From Ypsolopha sequella (taxonomy: Eukaryota > Arthropoda > Insecta > Lepidoptera > Ypsolophidae), in assembly GCA_934047225.1 (NCBI GenBank), contig OW203984.1, forward strand, positions 10,921,201 through 10,985,200: a DNA stretch of 64,000 nucleotides, read 5' to 3'. The notes under the pieces were generated by a model. It did no database searches. It was not told the DNA's origin and saw nothing but the letters and a program-made list of their open reading frames with translations. The translations under genes and the position numbers were made by a program. Each line of letters starts with the position of its first letter. The stretch's first letter is position 1. Positions 12,288 to 22,300 of the stretch are shown in pieces.

Positions 12288-12545
12288 TCTTGATTTTGAA
12301 CATAAACACTTGTACAAGTTGTTTCATAACCCAATTATATTTTTTTATAGTTTTTTCTCACAATCATTGTTGACATACGTTTGTCGTTTTATGGCTCGTA
12401 TATTAAAATAATAAATATTCTGTATCCCCTGAAGATGGATTAATTTCCGAAACCGGTTGGGAAGTGTGCAAGGGGAAGTGTGCAACAAATATAATTGTGT
12501 TATGAAACAACTTGTACAAGTGTTTATGTTCAAAATCAAGATGAA
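12288..12545. mobile_element. Foldback element with CCTGAAGATGG...CGAAACCGG core
   Basis: The left arm cttgattttgaacataaaca..gtacaagttgtttcata is repeated inverted at the right (tatgaaacaacttgtacaag ... ttcaaaatcaag). Inside lies ccctgaagatggatta..tttccgaaaccggttggg. A related foldback is at 29347-29632. It has no ORF. Confidence 0.7.
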
Positions 12546-12663
12546 ATCCCTCAGCTCTACTTTTTGATATTACGTTCTTATACGTATAAATAAAAAGACT
12601 CTGAACAGAATATACTGTTTCAGCTCTAACCTCAATTATTGTTGACCAAGTGGATAAAAGCAA

Positions 12664-13450
12664 AAAAATGTCTTACTGTCTTTCTAGATCTGAAAAAGGC
12701 TTTCGATACTGTCTCCGTACCTATCCTTCTGCGTAGAATGTAGCATGCTAGAGTAGGAGGTGTACCCTTGACGCTTTTTAAGGATTATCTTACAAACCGC
12801 GAGCATAGTGTTAAAATTGGGGAATATACGAGTGAGAAAGCTAAAATCACCTTTGGAGTACCACACGGAAGCGTACTGGGCCCTCCCCTTTTTCTAATAT
12901 ACATTAACCATCTATTTGGCTTGGAGATTTTTTTTTCCTACGTAGACGTTATACTTTCATTGTCACTGGTGACACTTGGAATGCCGTTCATGAATCCATT
13001 GCTGGATGGTTGAATTCAAACTTACTTACTCTAAACACGTGTAAGACTAACGAAATATGCTTCAGTAAATACAACTCAACACAACCAGAACTAAATTTTC
13101 AAATGAAAATTCACACGTGTAGAAACACGTATTATTCGTATGGAAACTGTTCATGTACCTCTATTAATGAAGTTGTAAGCACAAAGTACCTGGGCATTAT
13201 AGTTGACCAACGACTGTCTTGGCAACTCCACATTGAACTGGTGACGAACAGACTTGGGAAACTTATTTGGAGTTTTAAGACGTTAAGACACGTTTCCACA
13301 AAGCTTCTAATAAATCAAATTTACGTTTGATTAGCTCAATCTGTCTTGACCGATTGTATTTCAATATGGGGAGTGGCAATTAAAACCAAACTCTTAGAAT
13401 TAGAGAGATACCTTAAACCATATAGATTTTCCACTAAAAACCTTTATGAG
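12664..13450 (+). pseudogene. Jockey-like LINE reverse transcriptase fragment
   Basis: Consecutive frames give FLDLKKAFDTVS (RT block with catalytic D), LTLFKDYLTNREHSVKIGE, GVPHGSVLGPPLFLIYINHL (the PQGSxLGPxLF block), then the active-site region altered to YVDV where F/YADD is expected, WLNSNLLTLNTCKTNEICF, and TKYLGIIVDQRLSW. Stops interrupt it near 12740 and 13330, and there are frameshifts near 12965-13010. The endonuclease and 3' parts are missing. Dead copy. Confidence 0.85.
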
Positions 13451-14247
13451 ATTTGTGACCATCTTATAATTAGGAAATAATTAATTCAAGCTATTTCAAA
13501 AGCATGAAAATTTTACATATAACCTTTAATCCTAAACAAACGTAGAAGGGACGCAATTAATAGGCCCGGTAGTTTCTGTCAAATCTACTTTTGGTAGTGG
13601 ACAGTTTGTTAAACAATCAGAATACTATATGTATAATAAAATCAATACAGAAATCGAAATTTACCTAAGTCTTTTCTAAAACAATCCCAGTTCAACTTGA
13701 TTTTATCTATATTTGCTTACATCTTTTTTTTCGAATTTTCGAAAAAAGTAATAGGATTTCGTCTTTGTCTCTTGCTTAAATTTGGCTGTACAGATCAAAG
13801 CAAGCTTACGTAATAAAATCGTATTATCTGATCGAAAACAGCAATCAAATAAGAACTCAGATCATAACCTATATAACTTTATCGACGTCACTCCCCAAGG
13901 CGCGCCAGGCCGGAAGCCACTGACCTTTAACAATACAAGTACGCTGGACATGTTTTGCCATACAAAATGACATTTCTTTTTTGTGCCGATTCAGAACACC
14001 CTCACCGAGCGTACCGGAAACTAAAATTTACACTTGTAAATAAATAACGTCATTGTCGCATCTTTATCATTAGTTCCGAGTACGCTTACAATTTATTGCA
14101 GCGATTAGCGCCAAAACGGCGACAATCAAATGACTTCATTATCAGGTCAAGATCTTGCCAAGTTTCTTGCCCGTTCTTCTTAGCAAGACTAATCGAATGG
14201 GCGGAGGTAGGCATGTATTTATATATGTAACCTATTACTATGTAGTA
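13451..14247. other. No gene recognised
   Basis: No coding signal. The short frame at 13782-13970 looks like chance. Confidence 0.35.
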
Positions 14248-14377
14248 TAAAGGATGGTATTTGGTCGGCCGCCTGGATTCGTGCTGGGGGCTCGGTTGGT
14301 GATCATTGAACCTTGTTCCTTGGCCCTGGCCGGGTCTCCGGTATGGGTTCGGGCGGTTGATTGGATTTCACCTTGTA
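14248..14377. mobile_element. GC-rich palindromic MITE, divergent TA-CAAGGTGA family
   Basis: The right end, reverse-complemented, reads tacaaggtgaaatccaatca, then cgcccgaacccataccggag. The left arm reads taaaggatggtatttggtc, then gcctggattcgtgctggggg. Arms of ~60 bp meet at ttgaaccttgttccttgg. The same termini occur at 51076-51344. Confidence 0.65.
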
Positions 14378-14588
14378 TAATAATATTTTACCTATAATTT
14401 TAATCGTACATATATTGCTACGTAAATTAAATAAACATTTAATCTAGTTCATGTACATTTATTATTTTATTACATATATTTTTAGAAGATTAAAGTTTGA
14501 CTTGTGAAACGTGTATTATATATACCTACTTTTCAAAATAAACTTTTTGAATTTTGGTCGCCAATAGCCAGTCGGCGTACTTGTATTA

Positions 14589-14828
14589 CTATACTCTATT
14601 TTAATAGGGAAAATAATGTTTGTAAACAACTTTGTAACCTAAGTGATGAAATATGATATAAGAAAGCATTTTTATACCTATAAATTTTGGTTTAAACTAA
14701 TAAAAGTGAACTCACGTACATTAATATGTTTAATTGTGCAGCAAAAATTGTAGTTGAACATATATTTCATCACTTTTAGGTTATAAAGTTGTTTACAAAC
14801 ATTATTTGCCATATTAAAATTGAGTATA
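14589..14828. mobile_element. Palindromic MITE, ~70-bp TIRs
   Basis: The left arm ctatactctattttaatagg..aataatgtttgtaaacaact matches the inverted right arm (agttgtttacaaacattatt ... aaaattgagtatag) with few mismatches. No ORF. Confidence 0.8.
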
Positions 14829-15081
14829 GAGGTCAGTGCCGGAAGCGCTATTGAGAGCTAACGAGGAGTCCTGTCACTGAAGATTCTTGATGCTCTCGAG
14901 ATGGTATCAAAAGCGCTACACCCGCCCGCATGGGGATAACGTATGAGTTTGTAATGAAAGAGGAAGTTTCATTTTATTATGTGGGAGTTCATCTTTAGAT
15001 ATTTATTGGCGGAAGTAATTTAGCCTTCATTACGTAATATTTCATTTTATTAAACTTTTCCAATAATATAACAAATTTGAC

Positions 15082-15137
15082 GATTTATAGTTGAGGATTT
15101 ATCTAAAAAATGATTTATAGTTGAGGATTTATCTAAA
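15082..15137. repeat. Tandem duplication, 30-bp period
   Basis: gatttatagttgaggattta followed by tctaaa occurs twice, 30 bp apart. Confidence 0.9.
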
Positions 15138-15246
15138 TAATTATATATCCATTATAAAATGATCTTTAATCTTTCAGTTTCAGTTTATTCATTCTTCAAA
15201 CAATTTACATTGTATTAGAAAAACAATCTTATAATTAAATTTTATT

Positions 15247-15292
15247 AGAGTGCATTACAAACTAGAAAATTTTCTAGTTTGTAATGCACTCT
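15247..15292. repeat. Perfect 46-bp palindrome without spacer
   Basis: The two 23-nt halves (agagtgcattacaaactag + aaaa, and its exact reverse complement) meet directly at aaaa/tttt. No mismatch. Confidence 0.95.
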
Positions 15293-15457
15293 TATAAATC
15301 TTAGAGTATTCATAGCGATGGATTTCGCAAAATAAACATAATCTTAATCTTATAATTAACTTATTTTCCAAAAATTTAAATTAACTTATAAAGATTGTAG
15401 TTTTGGTCTGTGTATTTCGCAAAAATATTCATTGTACAAAATTTTTTAATACTTTTT

Positions 15458-15625
15458 AAAGCCGATTCTGAAGGCTGTAATTTTAGTTTGAGTGCTGTAA
15501 AAACTACATTTTCTACATTGCAAAATAGTGCATATGTATTAAAAACAGACGCTAAATTACTTTGTAAAAAGTAAATTTTTGACATCTCTAAAACTAAAAT
15601 TAAAGCCTTCAGAATCGGTTATTTG
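15458..15625. mobile_element. Small TIR element
   Basis: aagccgattctgaaggctgt..attttagttt at the left is repeated inverted at the right (aaactaaaattaaagccttc..agaatcggtt), with arms of ~35 bp. Non-coding. Confidence 0.6.
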
Positions 15626-16162
15626 TATAGATTTCTTATTAATTTTCCGCACTGGAACTTAATTATCTTTTAAATAAAATAATTACATTAATAAATTGAA
15701 TTTCATTAATAATTAATTAATATAATTATAATATTAAATAATTAAATTAAATTTATTATTTTGTATTTGGACTAGAAATACGAACATAGGGTAAGAGCAT
15801 TGTCACTAACGAAACTGGACCACATTGTTGTCTGATAAATGAATGTTTATTATTATTATTATTTGATCGGTTGATCACCAACTCCAAGTCTTCATTAATT
15901 TTGCTGAATAAATCGAATTCATCAGCTCGGTATAAATTTGATTCAAAATTATTCACCTCATTTTAATGGTTTGGTGGTAACGGATTTAACTCACCATTTA
16001 TTTATTATATTCTTTGGAAACGAAAAAGTAGCTTTAGCAAAAAAGCAAAGCCATGATTATTGGAATAGAAGTCACTATCTAATGCATGATATCTTCCACC
16101 AGTAAACGATGATTTCACTTCTTCCACCATTCTCTGTTAAAAAAAGTATTTTTCTTCCACAG

Positions 16163-16301
16163 TTCCTGTCACTCCTCCAGCGGAATGTGGTTGCTAACAC
16201 GAGCCTTCAGTACAGACAGATGACTCTGTTCGCGCCGACCAACCAAGCCTTCCAGCGCTACAACGGAGAGATGGATGACTCACTCGTCCTCTATCATATA
16301 T
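16163..16301 (+). CDS. Fas1: Fas1 exon (first in window): FAS1 domain 1, H1 motif
   Basis: Acceptor ttcttccacag, donor tgtaagt; starts in phase 0 and ends one nucleotide into a codon. It encodes FLSLLQRNVVANTSL and TLFAPTNQAFQRY to LVLYHI. Upstream codons starting at 16109 belong to the intron, because a strong acceptor precedes TTC. The preceding exon, with start codon and signal peptide, was searched for by eye in 1-16162 and not found. The following intron is 13.6 kb. Confidence 0.93.
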
Positions 16302-19300
16302 GTAAGTTGAGTAGTGGAATATAGCGGTGCACCTTGGTGGAACAGAGTGAGTTCCACTTAAGTCCAATAGCGTATTGGAATGTACAGAGTAGCTTAGTGG
16401 AATGTAATTTTGGACAAATCCCTTCAATCATTAACCTTTTCGCGTGGTCTATGAATGCAGCCTTCCAGCTGCAGGTACGACACACAGATGATCTATTGTA
16501 CTATAATAATAATAATAATAAAATGTATTTATTGGTCACCAATTGACAAAGTCAGTGTACAAATATCTTAGACTAAAAGTTTTCTAACAACACAGTAGCA
16601 GAGATACACTGGTTTGCAAATTGTCAATACGACTATTAGGACACAATAAAATGTTGCGTTGGCAACTGTTTTAGTTTGAACTATATTACAGTCACCAGCG
16701 CCTATAGTTGTAACAAGATTATAGGTCATAACCGTGTTTGAGCAGGTAGTAAATTGATTATCAATTTAATTAGACACAGCAAGGAGAAGACATTGTACAA
16801 CAAATACAAAGTTTAAAGACTAACAGGGATATTAAAAACCTAAAGAACTACATCACTATTGTAGCTAAATACTGGTTGAAAAATGGAGATTGCGTGTTTA
16901 GAAGGAGGGTGGGTTGTAGGTGTGTGAAAAAGAGGTGTGAGAGAGGGTGTGTTTGTGTGGTCCTAAATGTGAGACGCTTTCTCCGTCTACAGACCCAAAA
17001 GTGAAGCGCCTGTCAAAGCGAGGCGGTCTTACATTTTTTCATGGATAATCTGACTTTATTTTTTTATTTTTTTACCACTTATACAAAGTAAGTGGGGAAA
17101 CTTAGTGGAATGTTGTGGTAAATACGAATAATCCGTGTGGACCTGTACATGTACACATAATATAGATCATCCTTTGTCAAGTATGTGTTCAGCGTAGACG
17201 CTGGTTATGCCGACTGATCAAGCCTTCCGATAGTGAGTTGAGTGCCACAACAAGGAGCTGGATAAATATGTCAGAATGAATGAATGAACACTTTATTGCA
17301 CACAAATAAGAAGACAAGATACACACAAAGAACAGATAGAAGGCAAGGGCGGACTTACTCCTATAAGAAATGTCTTCCAGTCAACCTTGGGAAAACATAA
17401 AAACATTTTTATCTTGGAAATTGAAATCTAAATCAGTGCATAACATTATTTAAAAGTTATTTTAAACCTATAACCTAAACATAAAAATATACTACATACA
17501 AATACATACATAAATACACTGATACATACATATATAAAGTGACTTTTTGATTTTCGTCCAAATTCATATACGCCAGTAGAAATCGACACTAAAAAACCCT
17601 AAATTCGCAAAGCACGATGTAGTGCTGCATTTTTGGTATGTTGTTTGGATCAGTTAGGGTGATGTAAATCCCAATTTGCAACTTCGAAAAAGTTGTGCTC
17701 GCTGCGCACCGCGTGATAAACTGCGAAAATTTGGGACATTTTTCACTTTTTGCTCTAAAAGTCATAAACTATGCGTTTCCGACAAGTAACATTCACTACA
17801 TAAATGAAGCTAATTAAATTTGCAACAATTTAAGCCTAACCGCAGCTCTCTAAACCTTATAACAACTATGCTGTGGCCTTTCAAAGATAGTCAGTTTTCC
17901 CGAAAATTTGAAATTTTTAGTTTTGCTCCCGTTTGAAGCAAAATATTGGCAAAACCGCTCGTTCTATGAGAAGGTCGTAAAATAAAGTTGTAGAAAATTT
18001 AATTTTCTTTTATTAGAGCACAACACAATCACTCACAATCTGCATATCAAAACATATGCTGGGATTACCTCCACGTGGTGAAGGCGGTAACAGTGTAAAC
18101 AGGCTAAAACTCCCATCAAATAAACAAATGCCTTCGGGCTTATGTTTTGGTTTTGATTTTCGCACAAGATAGTAATTGGAAGTAGCCTACCCGGTAACGC
18201 AGGGGAGCAGCCAAAAAACTATTATCTTATTAACGCGAACGAAGTCAGGCTAAATAGTCATAAAAATGTCGGTTCCACCGGGAGTCTGCTTTGTGTGTCG
18301 GCTGGCACTCAAGGAAGGTGACAGTACAGTGGTAATTGTAAAAAAACGTGGCATCCAAACTCTAATTAACTCGAGTGTGGAGCGTGGCCTCAAAGAGGAT
18401 GAACTTATTTTAAAAAAGCTAGACGAAGTCAGTGTTCATGATGCTTGCAGAAAGAGATTCACCGCTCGACATAATATTGACGCATGTGCTCGTCGTGGAG
18501 GCGATCAAATTCCACAACCCCGCCCATCAACCTCTAGAACATCGGGCCCTATGAATCTTCGGAGCATTTGTTTCCTTTGTGCGGAGGAAATCACTGAGGA
18601 GTTTCTCCAGCTCCAAAACAAACTTCCCAAATCACGCAGAAATGAGGTGTTCAAAGTAGAATCAATGACAGTTAGGGAATCAATGCTCGATGCAGCCAGT
18701 CGTCGAGGTGATACATGGGGACGGCAAGTCATTGATCGTCTTACAGCTACTTTTGACCTCGTTGCATCTGATGCCAGGTACCATAAGTTATGCCAAAAGA
18801 AGTTTTACAGTCTTCCATTCAGCGTGCGAGAGAAGAAATACTCAGAACCCAAAAATGTCCCAGAGTGCATGGAATACATATATTCCTATCTTTCTAATAA
18901 CAGGGCAGAATGCCAGTTTTCCTTGAATGAACTCATTGATCAAATCAAAGGCGAATACAAACCTGACATCAGAACTGTCAAAACCCACCTCCAGAATCAC
19001 TTTGGCGATAAGATCACTTTTGCAGAAATTGGTTGTGGCCGCAGTCATCGTATAGTCATGTGTTTCACAGATGTTGGACGAAAAATTCTGTATAAGAATT
19101 GGTATAATGAAAGAAAGAGCAATCCTGAAGAAGAGCGCATGCGAGTGGTCAAGAGCGCAGCGGAAATAATATTGCAGGACATTCGTTCAAGAGTATATGA
19201 CACAACTGAATATCCTCCATCGGACGATTTCCTTGGCAAAACGGATTCTGTTGTACCAAAATCGTTACAACTCTTACTTGAAACCATTGTAATGAAACAC

Positions 19301-22300
19301 AAACGCCAGTCCCTCGAAGGTTATAAAAAGAAATGTGTTTCAATTGCTCGTGCAATCATCTCAGCCACGAGAAATCACTCTTTCCTCTCCTCAATCAAGA
19401 TAGGGTTAGGTACGTACCTGTACAGGAAATTTGGATCAAAGCATCTTGTTGACATTTGCGCAGCCATGGGATTTTCCTGTAGTTACGATGAGGCGATGCT
19501 GGTAGAAAGTTCGGCTATCTCGCAAGGAGGCGGAACGCCACCCATTGAAAAAGGAGCGTTTGTGCAATTTGTAAGCGACAATGCAGATGTGAATGTTAAT
19601 ACACTGAATGTGAATGTTAATACAATGTTAATACACTTTCTTCCAGTGAAATCGTTTTTGATTCCTCCACGATCATTACAGTACCCCAGGAGAAGATGTT
19701 ATCGAATGACCGAAACAAAGAACGCCTCATTCAATATCTATGCTCTGCATTTTCTGCCGAAGGGATAGAAACGAAGACAGCAACGGAAGATGCAGACCGC
19801 GACATCATTCTGATGGCATTGGAGAAAACCACGAGCAACGATCATGTGATTGTTGTTGGAGAGGACGTGGACCTCCTTGTTCTCCTCTGTGGGTTGGGTT
19901 CTACCAGCACCAACTTGCGCTTTCAGAAACGTGAACGTGGCAGAACAGGTTGCATTCAGTATACCACCAGTGCGTTCAACCGAGGGGAAGTTGAAATGCC
20001 CAGTGGGTTTGAACTGTTTCTTCACGCATTTACTGGATGTGACACCACATCTGCACTTTTCTGGCAGGGCAAAAGAAAATTGTGGGGACAATTTCAGAAG
20101 AGGCAGGACCTAGTAGATCTGGCTGCCATCTTCCTTCAAACAGATGCAGCGCATGAAAGTATTGCTGAAGCTGGCGAAAAGTGTCTGGTGGCACTTTACG
20201 GAGGTGTTCCGGATACTCAGAGACTGCACGACCTGAGGTTCAAGCTGTTCGTGAAGACAGCGGCAAATGCAAAAGTAAATCTTGCACGTTTGCCTCCAAC
20301 CACCGAGGCTTCCTCTTTTCATGCGTTCCGTACCTACCACCAAGTGCAAAAGTGGCTGGGAGTATAGATGGACCCCACCGAATGGGGTTGAGAAATGAGC
20401 TCTTGCGGCCTTATTCCAATAACAACCCACAAGGAGCCAGCCCCGACACAGCTTCTCAAAATCATAGCCTGCAAATGTAAAAAAGGGATGCAGGGGGGCA
20501 TGCACTTGCCTAAAAGCTGGGCTCAAATGCTCGGCTTTATGCTTAAACTGCTCAGGAAAGTCATGCGATAACGTCGCCTTGATTTTGATGGATGAAGATG
20601 ATAATTATCCCGAGGAAGCTGAGGAAGAACAGGAAAGTGAAGAGCCTTACGAACCAGAGGAACGTGACAAACCTGAGGAGGAAGGAGAAATTGAACCTCA
20701 ACCAAAAAAAAAAACGCCGAGTGATTGCAGCTTCTTAAACATTTAATTTGCGTATAATCTTTTTTCCTACTTTCCCAAATTTTGTACTTTTGTTAATTAC
20801 CTATCCTGCAAATGAAAAAGTATTATCCTTTTTATGATTTAATGCCCTCAGTTTCAATTCTTTAAAAATCTATTTCTACCTTCTTTTTGTTTTTCAGATA
20901 TTGTGAGTGAACTATTTGTCTCACAGACTTTGTTCTATGCTCTAATGAAAGAAAATTAAATGCACTACAACTTTATTATACGACCTTCTCATAGAACGAG
21001 CGGTTTTTGCCAATATTTTGCTTCAAACGGGAGCAAAACTAAAAATTTCAATATTTCGGGAAAAACGAACCATCTTCGAATGGCCACAGTTTAGTCGTTA
21101 TAAGGTTTATAGAGCTGCAATTAGGCTTAAATTGTTGCAAATTTAATAACCTTCATTTGTGTAGTGAATGTTACTTGTCGAAAACGCATAGTTTATGACT
21201 TTTAGAGCAAAAAGTGAAAAAAGTCCAAAATTTTTGCAGTTTATCACGTGGTGCGCAGCGAGCACAACTTTTTCGAAGTTGCAAATTAGGATTTACATCA
21301 CCCTAACTGATCCAAACAACATACCAAAAATGCAGCACTACATCGTGCTTTGCGAATTTAATGTTAATTTCCACTGGCCTAATACTGGAGGCTTGATAAG
21401 TGATTAGTATCTTTGGATCAATAACAATTTCTGTGAAGTTCGTAAAATCAAATTTCGACTTCCCGTAGTAATTCTCTTCCAGTCTCGAGTGAATCACTAA
21501 GGGGAATCGAAATTTCATTTTACGAATTTCACAAAAATTGTTATTGATCCATGATACTGATCACTTATCAAGCCACCAGCATGAATTTGGACGATGATCA
21601 AAAAGTCACCTTCTATACAGACAAACAGCAGCTTAGTCAGTAAGTCATTCAGAGAGAGGAAAGGTAAAATGGTTTCAAGTTGTATCTAAAAGAGGAAACA
21701 GAAGGAAGATCTTTGAGGGTTTGCAGAAGTTCATTCCAGAGTCGAACAGCATTGACCATACAGGATTTGTACGCGTAACATTCGCTAAACCTAAATTTTG
21801 AAGTGACGAGATTTTAATTCAAGGAAAAGTAACTGCAATGCATTAAAAATATATAAAAAGATTTTTAAAACAGCAGATTTATTTGACACTTCTCGTTCCA
21901 TAACCTGATGTGAAAGAAGCTAATGGAGAAAAGTACACATAAGTTTATAGTGGTTTGTCCGTTTGTTCAGATAAAACTGAAAAACGAAACCCTCTAGCCC
22001 TAATAGTCCTCCATACCCCATCCATGAAGAAGGCTTTGGTTTGAAACCGCAAGGCTTGAGTGCCGAGATATAGGTACCAAAACATGAATGTCGTTTGATA
22101 AGCGCCTTAACCAAATGGTGCAGCAAACTTTGCTTGGAATTTATGCTATTCGCTTTACATAGGCGTTCTACACGCGAGCAATGCTGCGCGGCGCCCGCCA
22201 GTCTTTTAATAAAATCGGAAACAATAAAGATATGAGACAATAACAAAAGACAGAAATTTGCTAATTCGATAAAAAGTGTTCAAATCTGCTGCTTTGTCAC

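Larger units (their letters stand above)
17569..21381 (+). mobile_element. Academ-like DNA transposon with ~450-bp TIRs
   Basis: A 3813-bp element with long terminal inverted repeats (17569-18026 and 20931-21381) and a 3-bp target duplication ATA (17566-17568, 21382-21384). The termini are tacgccagtagaaat and, inverted, taggccagtggaaat. It carries one transposase-like gene with paired zinc motifs, an XPG/FEN-like PIN nuclease signature and a Cys-rich C-terminus. A 3-4-bp duplication plus XPG-like nuclease plus a Cys-rich finger is what is described for the Academ superfamily (AcademX). The superfamily name is inference from memory of those features; the boundaries are seen directly. Confidence 0.75.
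17535..21615. mobile_element. Palindromic TA-CAAGGTGA MITE, split by an Academ-like transposon
   Basis: 17535-17568 (aaagtgactttttgattttc gtccaaattcata) and 21382-21615 (atactggaggcttgataagt ... aaaagtcaccttcta) together equal one copy of the MITE at 6215-6474. Removing 17569-21381 and one ATA restores the expected 'aattcatactggag' site. Confidence 0.85.

Noticed and set aside
16109..16162. ATG and hydrophobic stretch just upstream of the first Fas1 exon, as a possible signal peptide
   Set aside because: It lies in intron sequence ahead of a strong acceptor, contains Lys residues in the core, and does not match the expected N-terminus of Fas1.
19738..20526. Minus-strand frames of 117 and 138 codons within the Academ-like gene
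   Set aside because: Shadows of the recognisable plus-strand transposase; no family features.
21920..22246. 108-codon minus-strand frame as a gene
   Set aside because: No domain, no codon bias, intronic position.
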